Assembly (NCBI GenBank): GCA_910587145.1
Contig: CAJUMH010000017.1
Location: forward strand, 1 to 62,429
DNA from: an uncultured Ruthenibacterium sp.
Lineage (GTDB): Bacteria > Bacillota > Clostridia > Oscillospirales > Ruminococcaceae
Direction: 5' to 3'
DNA length: 62,429 nucleotides
The position numbers and the translations under genes are program-made. How positions within the stretch are numbered: the stretch's first letter is position 1; each line of letters opens with the position of its first letter. Under the pieces are notes generated by a model. The model had not been told where the DNA came from, searched no databases, and saw only the letters and a program-made list of their open reading frames with translations. Below, one piece after another: positions 25,474 through 32,940 of the stretch.

Positions 25474-25791
25474 ATGGAGCATATGGCATGGAAGGGCCGC
25501 ATCAAGCCCGGCTGCAAAGAGGAGTACAAGCGCCGTCACGCCGAGATCTGGCCGGAGATGGTGCAGGTGCTTAAGGCGGCGGGGATCTGCAATTACAGCA
25601 TCTTTTTTGTAAACAATGAACTGTTTGGATATTATGAATGCGAAAAGGGCGTTGCATATGCCGAAAAGGTGCAGGCGGAAAGCCCGGTTGTGGACCGCTG
25701 GAACGAGTATATGCGCGATATTCTGGAATTGGAGATGGATCCCGAAACCGGCGCCCAGCCAAAGCTGGAACAAATTTTTCGGCTGGATTGA
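25474..25791 (+). CDS. rhaM: L-rhamnose mutarotase
   Basis: 105 residues. Interconverts alpha and beta anomers of L-rhamnose. It has WKGRIKPGCKEEYKRRH with the catalytic-type His22, SIFF, and a C-terminal Trp/Glu-rich WNEYMRDILELEMD, all as in RhaM. I chose the ATG at 25474 because AAGGGAG lies 12 bases upstream and family length fits; an in-frame ATG at 25435 is less likely. No other rhamnose genes are nearby, so it is an orphan here. Confidence 0.88.
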   Translation: MEHMAWKGRIKPGCKEEYKRRHAEIWPEMVQVLKAAGICNYSIFFVNNELFGYYECEKGVAYAEKVQAESPVVDRWNEYMRDILELEMDPETGAQPKLEQIFRLD

Positions 25792-25817
25792 TTTGTCTGC
25801 CGAAAAAACAAAATCGG

Positions 25818-25974
25818 CAGCGAGCGCTTTCGGCCGCTTGCTGTGGATCCCGCCAAAACCGATCGCAGCAGGAAGGGAGGCGAGCGTAATGCGTATTAGA
25901 ACAGCAGCCTGACCGGGACGGCGTTTCCAGATGCCGTCGATCATACACAAAAGGATGCAAAGCTGTACTTTGCA
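25818..25974 (+). promoter_or_regulatory. Structured hflX leader
   Basis: Three hairpins surround the leader peptide: CAGCGAGCG/CGCTTGCTG (25818-25843) before it, GACGGC/GCCGTC (25917-25938) starting four bases after its stop, and TGCAAAG/CTTTGCA (25956-25974) ending one base before the hflX GAAGGAG. No T-run follows any of them, so control, if real, would more likely be translational than by termination. Confidence 0.5.
25889..25912 (+). CDS. Leader peptide MRIRTAA upstream of hflX
   Basis: A seven-codon frame, MRIRTAA, with an excellent AAGGGAGG 8 bases upstream of its ATG. Arg-Ile-Arg at positions 2-4 matches the R/K-x-R/K pattern at which macrolide-bound ribosomes stall, and the minimal stalling peptide of the ErmD leader is MRLR. 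Position, just ahead of a ribosome-rescue GTPase gene, fits antibiotic-sensing control. Use of the start codon is inferred from the ribosome-binding site. Confidence 0.6.
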   Translation: MRIRTAA

Positions 25975-25986
25975 CGAAGGAGAATT

Positions 25987-27228
25987 ATGACGGAACATCT
26001 GATCAAAGTGATTTTATTTGCCGCGGATTGCGGAGAATACGACGTAGAACGCAGCATGGAAGAATTGGCGGCGCTGGCCGAGGCAAACGGCATGCAGGCC
26101 GTAGGCGAGGTGGTGCAAAAGCGCGATACGCCTGAAGCGGCCACATTTTTGGGCGAGGGGCGTCTGGCCGAAGGCCGTATGCTGTGCATCAATCTGGGCG
26201 CGGAATGCGCCGTTTTCGACGCGGAATTATCCGGCAGCCAGATCCGCAACCTGGAACGATTGTTAGAGGTGCGCGTGATCGACCGCACGATGCTGATTCT
26301 GGAAATCTTCGCAAGCCGTGCGATAACCAATGAGGGCAAGCTGCAAACGGAGCTTGCAACGCTGCAATATCGCCTGCCGCGCCTTTCCGGGCTGGGCGAA
26401 AGCCTTTCCCGTCAGGGCGGCGGCGGAACGGGCGGAGCAGGCGCACGGCGCGGCGCGGGCGAAAGCAAGCTGGAATACGACCGGCGGCATGTGCGCCGCC
26501 GGATTGATGCGCTGCGCGAGCGGCTGAACGATTTGGAGCGCCGCCGCGCCGAAACACGCAGAAGCCGCAAAAAAAGCGCCGTTCCCATCATAGCGCTGGT
26601 CGGCTATACCAATGTGGGAAAATCCAGCTTATTGAACCGTCTGTGCGGTGCACAGGTGGAGGAGGCGGATATGCTGTTTGCCACGCTCGACCCTACGGCG
26701 CGCCGGTTGACGCTGCCGTCCGGCCTGCAGTGTGTGGCGGTGGATACGGTCGGTTTTGTCAGCCGGCTTCCGCACAATCTGGTGCAGGCATTCCGCAGCA
26801 CGCTGGAGGAGGCTGCGTTTGCGGACGTGATTTTAAAGGTATGCGATGCATCCGATCCACAGGCCGCGGCACAGCTTGCGGTAACGGACGAAGTGCTGGA
26901 AAGCCTCGGCTGCGCCGAGATCCCGCAGATTGTGCTGTACAATAAATGCGACCGCGTGCAAAATGCGGCGCTGTTCGATACGTCCGCCGTGCGTACCAGC
27001 GCCGTAACAGGAGAGGGCATGCATACGCTTCTTGCACGTCTGGATCAGGCGCTGGCAGTGCGCGTTCGGCAGGTAAAAGTTTTGCTGCCCTACGATAAGC
27101 TGGGGGAAGCGGCCTTTTTGCGCGAAAGCGGCTCGGTGCTGGCCGAGGAATACCGTGCCGATGGCGTTTATGTGGAGGGCATTGTAAAAACGGCCGATCT
27201 GCACCGCTTTACACCCTATTTGATTTAG
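25987..27228 (+). CDS. hflX: Ribosome-splitting GTPase HflX
   Basis: 413 residues. Binds the 50S subunit, splits stalled ribosomes, and in some Firmicutes gives macrolide/lincosamide resistance. The N-terminal HflX domain (residues 1-190) has the glycine-rich linker SRQGGGGTGGAG and a long charged helix; the G domain follows with G1 GYTNVGKSS (206-214), G3 DTVGF and G4 NKCD, then a short C-terminal domain. GAAGGAG precedes the ATG. Its 5' leader holds a seven-codon frame and hairpins (see 25818-25974). Confidence 0.95.
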   Translation: MTEHLIKVILFAADCGEYDVERSMEELAALAEANGMQAVGEVVQKRDTPEAATFLGEGRLAEGRMLCINLGAECAVFDAELSGSQIRNLERLLEVRVIDRTMLILEIFASRAITNEGKLQTELATLQYRLPRLSGLGESLSRQGGGGTGGAGARRGAGESKLEYDRRHVRRRIDALRERLNDLERRRAETRRSRKKSAVPIIALVGYTNVGKSSLLNRLCGAQVEEADMLFATLDPTARRLTLPSGLQCVAVDTVGFVSRLPHNLVQAFRSTLEEAAFADVILKVCDASDPQAAAQLAVTDEVLESLGCAEIPQIVLYNKCDRVQNAALFDTSAVRTSAVTGEGMHTLLARLDQALAVRVRQVKVLLPYDKLGEAAFLRESGSVLAEEYRADGVYVEGIVKTADLHRFTPYLI

Positions 27229-27363
27229 CATACGGCAGAAGCTGAGCGTTGGCACGTGCCGGCGGAGGGATCGTCTGCTCAATATCAGCTGCAGCGGCGC
27301 TGTATGGCCGCCTTTTTTGGCCGGGCCCGTATTAAGCGCAGATTCTGCTTGAACAGGCGATTT

Positions 27364-27590
27364 CCTGCTTTTTGCTTTTCCGCAAAGCGAAAAGCGCCGC
27401 TTTCAGCCTCCTGCTTTTCCGCAAAGCAAAAACGCGGTTTTCCACTCTCTGCTTTTAGCTTTCTGCTTTTTCTGCAAAGCAAAAAGCGCCGCTTTCAGCC
27501 TCCTGCTTTTCCGCAAAGCAAAAAGCGCGGTTTTCTGCCCTCTGTTTTTTTCGCAAAGCAAAAAGCGCTGCTTTTCGGCAGCGCTTTTTG
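27364..27590. repeat. Hairpin-forming tandem repeat, about five units of 38-54 bp
   Basis: Units of CTGCTTTTCCGCAAAGC followed by AAAAAGCGCCGCTTTCAGC or AAAAAGCGCGGTTTTC. Two adjacent units are also duplicated as a 92-bp block (27406 and 27498). Each unit can fold into GCAAAAAGCGC/GCGCTTTTTGC-like stems and the last one is a full terminator. The 611-bp gap after hflX holds this array, the terminator and the lrp promoter, but no gene. Confidence 0.85.
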
Positions 27591-27591
27591 C
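27558..27591 (+). terminator. Terminator at the end of the repeat array
   Basis: AAAAAGCGCTGC/GGCAGCGCTTTTT perfect stem with flanking A and T tracts, working in both directions. Confidence 0.88.
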
Positions 27592-27706
27592 ATAGAGGGG
27601 TGGGAAAGTATAAAGAAGTTTGACGTAATCAATCTCAGTGTTTTTATTATACACCTTTTACTTCATTTGTCAAAAGGAATTGGCACAAAAAAGTTTAAAA
27701 AAAAAG

Positions 27707-27735
27707 TTTACAACCCGCTTTTTCTCGTGTATAAT
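27707..27735 (+). promoter_or_regulatory. Sigma-A promoter of the Lrp-family gene
   Basis: TTTACA, 17-bp spacer, TATAAT in an AT-rich stretch. Confidence 0.8.
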
Positions 27736-27839
27736 TAAGAAAAGATCAGAATCAAATCGCATAAATTAAATTTGTTGTTTTTTTCTAAAAAAGTGCTTTA
27801 AAACATTAAGATTTTTGTGCGGAGAAGGAATGATCTGAA

Positions 27840-28283
27840 ATGGACGAACTGGATCAAAAAATCCTGCGTTTGCTGCATGCGGACGGCCGTATGACCGTGA
27901 AGGAAATTGCGCATAAGGTATCGCTCACCAGCCCGGCTGTCAGTGAGAGGATCCATCGAATGGAAAAAAGTGGCGTCATCGCTGGCTATACGGTTGTTTT
28001 GGGAGACGCCGAACGAAAAAACTATGTCGATGCACTCATCAGCATTTCTGTTGCGCCGGCAGACCGGCAGTATTTTATCACAATGGCCGAAAATCAGCAA
28101 GGCGTTATCCAGTGCTTTCATGTGACAGGCAGCCATAGCTTTATTGTAAAGGTGCGATGCGCGGATATCCATGAGCTGGAGTATCTTATCAACCGGTTTC
28201 AAAAGCTGGGGCAAACGAGCACGCAGATTATCCTCTCCGAGCCGGTGGACAGGCGATCGTCGTGGGAGCTGCAGCAAAATTGA
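27840..28283 (+). CDS. Lrp/AsnC family transcriptional regulator
   Basis: 147 residues. An N-terminal AsnC-type winged helix (LDQKILRLLHADGRMTVKEIA, SPAVSERIHRME) and a C-terminal RAM/ACT-like domain for effector binding and octamer formation (about residues 65-140). Such regulators sense amino acids. It is alone on its transcript with no metabolic neighbour, so its regulon is unknown. The start follows GAAGGAA at moderate spacing. Confidence 0.9.
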   Translation: MDELDQKILRLLHADGRMTVKEIAHKVSLTSPAVSERIHRMEKSGVIAGYTVVLGDAERKNYVDALISISVAPADRQYFITMAENQQGVIQCFHVTGSHSFIVKVRCADIHELEYLINRFQKLGQTSTQIILSEPVDRRSSWELQQN

Positions 28284-28402
28284 TCTTACCATAACAGGGG
28301 ACTGCCGACAAATAAAGCCCCGTATTTTTCAGGCGGCGGCTTCGTCCCATGTTTTTTAAGGGGCGATTTTGTTAGCTGCCCCAACAAAAGGAGAAGCCTG
28401 CA

Positions 28403-28765
28403 ATGGTTTGTAAAAAATGTAAAAGCGTCCTTGCCGCAGACGCCCTGTATTGCGAAAAGTGCGGGTTCCCTGTAAAAAAGCGGCCCGCGGCGAAAAAAGC
28501 AGAGATGCCGCTCGCGCCGCAGGCGCTGGTGCCCCTGACGACCGCGCAGTGCGTTGGCATTTTGCTCGCGTTCTGCGTTCCGGTGCTCAACCTTATTTTG
28601 ATGCTGGTATGGGCATATGCGCCGCAGGGCAACGAAAGCCGCCGCAGCATGGCGCGCGCAGGGCTGATTTTATTCGGCGCGGTTTTGGCGTTTGCCATCC
28701 TGGGCCTTTCGCTCTTTCTGATTTTGGCAGACACTGGTTTCATCCCGTTTACGGGAACGATTTAA
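28403..28765 (+). CDS. Zinc-ribbon membrane protein of unknown function
   Basis: 120 residues. An N-terminal zinc ribbon with CKKC and CEKC (residues 3-6 and 17-20), a basic linker, and two membrane segments at about 47-70 and 84-108. The ribbon would face the cytoplasm. AAAAGGAG precedes the ATG. Such zinc-ribbon/TM proteins are common and uncharacterised in Clostridia. No operon partner. Confidence 0.7.
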   Translation: MVCKKCKSVLAADALYCEKCGFPVKKRPAAKKAEMPLAPQALVPLTTAQCVGILLAFCVPVLNLILMLVWAYAPQGNESRRSMARAGLILFGAVLAFAILGLSLFLILADTGFIPFTGTI

Positions 28766-29245
28766 AAGGCTGTCGCGCAGGGCCGGCAACGCGGCGCGGC
28801 AAAGAGAGAAATACAGGCCTTCCATGCCCGCCGCTCCGCTGAGGCCGGCTTCCAAGCGTGCCTGTAGACGCGGCGCGGTAAAAGAACAGCAGCAAAAAGC
28901 CTTCCGGGTAAAAGACGGCAAGAAAAAAAGACAAAACGGGCCCAAAGGCCTTGCGCCGCCGCTTTGTTTTCTTGCACAGCCGTTTGTAAGCTGCATCGGA
29001 AAGCTTTTTGTTGCTGTATTTTTGCTGCAAGCAAAAAGAAAAGAAAAAAGATCGGCAGAGTTATGGGCGGTTCCATTAGAAAAAAAGCCGCAGGATTCTG
29101 CCGGGCAGGTGTGTCTGCCGCGCCATCAAAGCCTGCATTCCGCCAAGGAGTGCGGCGCTTTTCCTCCCAGCAGGCACACCCGTCCAGCGAACCCACGCTG
29201 CAAAGCAGCTCTCAGGACGCTTTATTTTCTTATCCCACCGTCTTT
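28766..29245. other. Gene-poor gap between convergent genes
   Basis: 480 bases with several overlapping open frames on both strands but no ribosome-binding site for any. One minus-strand frame (about 28749-29030) would encode a basic segment and one hydrophobic helix and could be a decayed small membrane-protein gene. I see no RNA gene or repeat. Confidence 0.4.
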
Positions 29246-29668
29246 TTATTCGGCCTCTTCGGCTTCTTCCTTCACAGGCTCGGGCTGTTCGGCTGCCGCC
29301 TTGGCTTCGGAGGTTCCAATTTCCGTATCGGCAAGCGCGGCGTCTACTTCGTCGGAAACATTGCTGTCTTCCTCATGGCTGAAATCCTCGCTGAACAGCA
29401 GCTGCTCGTATTCATCCAGCTCCGATTCACGGCGGCGCAGATAGAAGTAAACAGCGGCGAGCGCACCGGCAACGGCGGCAAAAAAGACCAGAATGGCGGC
29501 AAATGTGGATTTTTTCATAACGATAACATCCTCCTCCTGCGGATACAGAAACTCTGTGATCCGCTTTTCAATTTGTTTGCCGGCGTGGTATGCCTTTGCG
29601 GCGATCCGCGCGGCGGACGCAGAGACCAAAGCAAGCTTTGCAAGCTTTGGAACAAAAAAGACTCCCAT
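29246..29668 (-). CDS. Small membrane protein with possible second internal start
   Basis: 140 residues starting MGVFFVPKLAKLALVSASAA after GGAGGGAATTCAA. Residues 1-50 form an amphipathic, basic helix; residue 51 is a second Met (29518) with GCAGGAGGAGG about 9 bases upstream, in frame, followed by a membrane segment (about 55-77), RRRE and an acidic tail (SEDFSHEEDSN, EEAEEAE). The gene may thus make a long and a short product, or represent two small genes fused. No family recognised. Confidence 0.6.
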   Translation of the reverse strand: MGVFFVPKLAKLALVSASAARIAAKAYHAGKQIEKRITEFLYPQEEDVIVMKKSTFAAILVFFAAVAGALAAVYFYLRRRESELDEYEQLLFSEDFSHEEDSNVSDEVDAALADTEIGTSEAKAAAEQPEPVKEEAEEAE

Positions 29669-29751
29669 TTGAATTCCCTCCGGGCATGTTTTCCGTCTGA
29701 GAGGTGACGGATCGAATTGAATATCTTTATTATATCCGCTTTCACCCCGAT

Positions 29752-30804
29752 TTACAAGAGATTTTTCAGGACGGTGCGATAAACTTTGAAGGCGTTTGGC
29801 AGCGTGTACGTTTGCTCCAGCTCCGCGCGCGCGGCCCATACGCAGCTGTTCGGCGCGGGGCATGGTGTGGTATACACCGCGAAGCCATTCATCTGCCACA
29901 CAAGATGTGTAAAAACATGCTTTGCGTTTGGCAGAGCGTGAATGCTCTCGCAGGTGATCCCCAGTTCGGCCAGTGCCGGAGGCAGCTGCGCGGCAGACAG
30001 GGCGCCTTCCAAAAGAACAGGCTGCCAAAGCCCTGCCAAAAGCCCGGCGGGGGCGCGCCGCTGCAGCAGTACGCGGCCGTTTCCGTCCAGCACCAGCGCC
30101 ACGGTATAGTGTAAGAGCTTCTTTTCTGCAGGCGGTGATTTGTGCGGCAGGCTTTCTGCGGTTCCAAGCTTTTGCGCCATGCAAAGGGCACGCAGAGGGC
30201 AGGCTTCGCACTGTGGCGCGCCGTTTGGCACGCAAACAAGGGCGCCAAGCTCCATCAGCGCCTGATTGTAATCGCCGGGGCATTCCGGCGGCTGCAAAGC
30301 GAGCACCTGTGCCGTCAGCTCTTTTTTCACTTCCGGATCTGTTATGTCGCGCGCGTCGTTCAGCAGGCGGGCAAATACCCGCAGAACATTGCCGTCCACA
30401 GCAGGTACGGGCAGACCAAAGCAAATGGAGGCGATCGCGCCCGCCGTATACGCGCCGATGCCAGGCAGCTTTTGCAGCGCCTCAAAGTTGGCCGGCAGGC
30501 GCCCACCGTATTGTTCCATTACAATTTGCGCGGCTTTTTGCAAATTGCGTACCCGGCTATAGTAGCCAAGCCCTTCCCACAATTTATGCAGCTTTTCCGG
30601 CTCGCATGCAGCGAGGTCGGCTACGGTGGGCAGAGCCTCCATAAAACGTTCAAAATAGGGCAGCGCGGCGCTCACGCGCGTTTGCTGCAACATAATTTCG
30701 CTTACCCATACACGGTAAGGCGTAGAGACCGTGCGAAACGGAAGTACGCGTTTGTTTTGCCCATACCAATCCAAGAGCGGCGGCGCAATATCAGGCAGCG
30801 TCAT
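29752..30804 (-). CDS. mutY: A/G-specific adenine glycosylase
   Basis: 350 residues. Removes adenine mispaired with 8-oxoguanine or G. Catalytic Glu36 in WVSEIMLQQT, helix-hairpin-helix LPGIGAYTAGAI (113-124), catalytic Asp137 in VDGNV, and iron-sulphur cysteines 191, 199, 202 and 208. The first cysteine gap is seven residues, one more than the usual six. The C-terminal MutT-like domain (about 226-350) reads out 8-oxoG. The ATG at 30804 overlaps the stop of the upstream HAD gene by four bases (ATGA) and has GGAGGG 8 bases upstream; an ATG two codons earlier is too close to it. Confidence 0.93.
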   Translation of the reverse strand: MTLPDIAPPLLDWYGQNKRVLPFRTVSTPYRVWVSEIMLQQTRVSAALPYFERFMEALPTVADLAACEPEKLHKLWEGLGYYSRVRNLQKAAQIVMEQYGGRLPANFEALQKLPGIGAYTAGAIASICFGLPVPAVDGNVLRVFARLLNDARDITDPEVKKELTAQVLALQPPECPGDYNQALMELGALVCVPNGAPQCEACPLRALCMAQKLGTAESLPHKSPPAEKKLLHYTVALVLDGNGRVLLQRRAPAGLLAGLWQPVLLEGALSAAQLPPALAELGITCESIHALPNAKHVFTHLVWQMNGFAVYTTPCPAPNSCVWAARAELEQTYTLPNAFKVYRTVLKNLL

Positions 30805-31640
30805 AACCATTCCCTCCAGTGGGCGGCCAGCCAGCGGGCAACGCCGTCCTGCGTATTTGCGCCGATCACTTCTTTTGCGGCCTCACGTGCCTGCGGTACC
30901 GCGTTGGCAACGGCGCAGCTGTGGGCCGACATGCGAAACATCGGAATATCGTTGATATTATCTCCAAAGCTGACGATGCGCTGCGCCCCGGTAAGCTCCA
31001 TCACGCGCGTGAGCGCGCTCGCTTTGGTGCAGCCCGCGGGGAACAGTTCCAGAAGATAGCCTCCGCTGCCGTATTCGTCGGCGTAATAGTGGCAATAGAT
31101 CCCGGGGATCTTCGAGAGCATGGCGCAAAGGGCTTCTGCCTGCTCCTTTGCCGGCAGCGCGAACATCAACAGAAGCACATCACAGCCCGAAAGCGCGCGC
31201 GAATAAGAATCTGTCTGCACAAAATTTTTGTAAACCGTACCCGTGCGGCGCGAGATAAATGTGCGCTCAAATTCGCACGCGATCTCTTTATAGTAAACGG
31301 TCAAAAGCCCGTCCTTTGCGCAGTAGGCAAGGGCCTCCTGCCCGGTGCACTCCAGCAGCTCGCACAGAGCATCCACGGTCTGCGGCGAAAGGGGCGTCGT
31401 GGCAAGGCAGCGCGATGCAGCAAGCTCGTACAGCATGGTGCCTGTCATCAGCACCGCCGGCGCAGAAAGGGAAAGCGGACGCAGCAGCTGTACCGCCGTG
31501 GCGGGAGAACGTGCGGTTGCGGCGGTAAGCAGCAGCCCCTTGTCCAGAAGCGGACGCAGCAGCCGGATGCTCTGCGCAGAGAGCCGCGCGTTTGCATCCA
31601 GCAGCGTGCCGTCAAGATCGGTGACAAATAAAGTGGACAA
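30801..31640 (-). CDS. Cof-type HAD-IIB phosphatase
   Basis: 279 residues from a TTG at 31640 with GGAGGG 7 bases upstream. The nucleophile motif is VTDLDGTLLD (Asp8, Asp10), motif II TAATARSP-like, the cap domain lies at about 85-190, and motif IV is SFGDNINDIPMF. Cof/IIB members dephosphorylate sugar phosphates, flavin or thiamine intermediates. It is translationally coupled to mutY. Substrate unknown. Confidence 0.85.
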   Translation of the reverse strand: MSTLFVTDLDGTLLDANARLSAQSIRLLRPLLDKGLLLTAATARSPATAVQLLRPLSLSAPAVLMTGTMLYELAASRCLATTPLSPQTVDALCELLECTGQEALAYCAKDGLLTVYYKEIACEFERTFISRRTGTVYKNFVQTDSYSRALSGCDVLLLMFALPAKEQAEALCAMLSKIPGIYCHYYADEYGSGGYLLELFPAGCTKASALTRVMELTGAQRIVSFGDNINDIPMFRMSAHSCAVANAVPQAREAAKEVIGANTQDGVARWLAAHWREWL

Positions 31641-32079
31641 CGATGCGCCCTCCCCAAAACAAAAAATGTATTTTGGCGTGCTATGCCTCCGGCGGATTAC
31701 GGCCCTGCGCCGCAGCCTGTTCAGACCACCATGCGCACAGTGCGCGAATGGCGGTACGGTCTGCTTTGCCGGCTGCCGGAAAAGCAGACGGGGCAAACGC
31801 CATAAAAAAGAGATGGTATCATAGCCGCTTTGCGGCTATGATACCATCTCTTTGCCCAAATTGCAATACTTGCCCCGTTCCGCGCCTGCGATGCCGTATT
31901 CTCGCAAGGGCTGTCTGCCGGGCGATTTTCGTCGGCTTTTCTTCGGAGGTACGAATGTCTGCGCTTTCCCTGCGGTTCAAGGAGGCATTTGGGGCTGCTT
32001 TTTGCCTCGCTTAGGTTTTGGTGTGGTTTCTCCGCGCTTCGGAGAGGCGTTTGGAGGGCGCGCCGGCAGGAACGGTGCC
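31641..32079. other. Intergenic region with a long perfect hairpin
   Basis: 439 bases between the HAD gene and the XRE gene, both minus strand. Apart from the 22-bp inverted repeat near 31807-31853, I see no gene. Open frames on the plus strand at 31850-32220 have no ribosome-binding site. Confidence 0.5.
31801..31853 (-). terminator. 22-bp perfect stem-loop, probable terminator
   Basis: AAAGAGATGGTATCATAGCC begins a 22-bp arm (31807-31828), a TTT loop follows and the arm repeats inverted to 31853. On the minus strand it is followed by TTTTTTA, so it can end transcripts from the XRE gene. A perfect stem this long is unusual for a terminator. Confidence 0.65.
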
Positions 32080-32316
32080 TTACCCGGAAGATTTGGGGCC
32101 GTCGCCGCTTTGCTCTGCTTCCACATATTCAAGAAGATCTCCCGACCGGCACTTCAAGGCCCCGCAGATCGTATCTAACGTGCTGAACCGAACCGCCCTT
32201 ACTTTTCCTGTTTTCAGATAGGAGAGATTGGCGTTGGAGATACCGACCCGGGCCGCCGGGCCGTTCAGCCGCATTTTTCTGTCCGCCGGCACCCGGTTAG
32301 GCCGAATGATAGTCAT
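32080..32316 (-). CDS. XRE/YozG-like helix-turn-helix regulator
   Basis: 78 residues. The core ARVGISNANLSYLKTGK and RFSTLDTICGALKC-RSGDLLEY is that of the small YozG-type Cro/CI repressors, which normally sit beside a DUF2975 membrane protein gene. That partner is not present here. The N-terminal 16 residues (rich in Arg and Pro) and Gly-Pro for the usual Glu-Leu in the first helix look eroded, so the gene may be decaying. GGAG-type signals upstream are weak. Confidence 0.65.
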   Translation of the reverse strand: MTIIRPNRVPADRKMRLNGPAARVGISNANLSYLKTGKVRAVRFSTLDTICGALKCRSGDLLEYVEAEQSGDGPKSSG

Positions 32317-32425
32317 ACTTTACTGAAGAGACAGCCTGTCGGGCTTGACTGTGCCGTCTTGCGAAACCGCCCGTGTCCCGCCGCGGCATTTTCGTTACAA
32401 AATGGAAAACTTTCTCAGAAAAGGG

Positions 32426-32454
32426 TTGATTTTTCACGCTGCTGCCTTTATAAT
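32426..32454 (+). promoter_or_regulatory. Sigma-A promoter of the dcw cluster
   Basis: TTGATT, 17-bp spacer, TATAAT; transcription should start near 32461, at the first MraZ box. Confidence 0.9.
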
Positions 32455-32463
32455 AAACATCAA

Positions 32464-32488
32464 GTGGGAAGAAGTGGGGAAAAGTGGG
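32464..32488 (+). promoter_or_regulatory. MraZ operator: three GTGGG boxes at 10-bp spacing
   Basis: GTGGG at 32464, 32474 and 32484, one helical turn apart and directly after the promoter. MraZ binds such TGGG repeats ahead of its own gene, so the whole dcw transcript is probably autorepressed. Confidence 0.88.
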
Positions 32489-32517
32489 CGGCTTTTTCCG
32501 GGAGGGTGGAATGCTGT

Positions 32518-32937
32518 ATGCTGATGGGCGAATACAGCTATGCCATCGACGAGAAGGGGCGGCTCGGCTTTCCGCCGAAATTCCGCGAGGAGATGGGCGG
32601 CAGCTTTATTGTAACACGCTGGCTGGATGATTGCCTTATTGCGTTTTCCTCCGGCGAGTGGGAACGCATCTCCGCGCTTTTATCGGAAAAAAGCATGGTA
32701 AGATCCCGCGACGTTCAGCGCTTTCTCTATTCCGGGGCAACGCAGGCTGTGCCGGACAGGCAGGGCCGGATCCTGCTTCCTGCGAATCTGCGCCGGCACG
32801 CGGGCCTGGAAAAGGACGTTGCCGTTATCGGCGTGGGCAACCATGCAGAAATATGGGATGCGCGCGCATGGCAGGAAAAGAACGAAAGCCTGCGCGGCGG
32901 CCCGATCGCCGCGATCATGGAAGAACTGGAGTTTTAG
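32518..32937 (+). CDS. mraZ: Transcriptional regulator MraZ
   Basis: 139 residues. Two SpoVT/AbrB-like repeats: YSYAIDEKGRLGFPPKFRE and the second DRQGRILLPANLRRHAGL. Forms ring oligomers that bind the GTGGG boxes at 32464-32488. Start chosen at 32518 after GGGAGGG; an ATG two codons later is also possible. First gene of the dcw cluster, four bases before rsmH. Confidence 0.95.
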   Translation: MLMGEYSYAIDEKGRLGFPPKFREEMGGSFIVTRWLDDCLIAFSSGEWERISALLSEKSMVRSRDVQRFLYSGATQAVPDRQGRILLPANLRRHAGLEKDVAVIGVGNHAEIWDARAWQEKNESLRGGPIAAIMEELEF

Positions 32938-32940
32938 GCC

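Noticed and set aside
27364..27590. Possible CRISPR or integron-type array
   Set aside because: Units vary in length, lack unique spacers and look like amplified hairpins.
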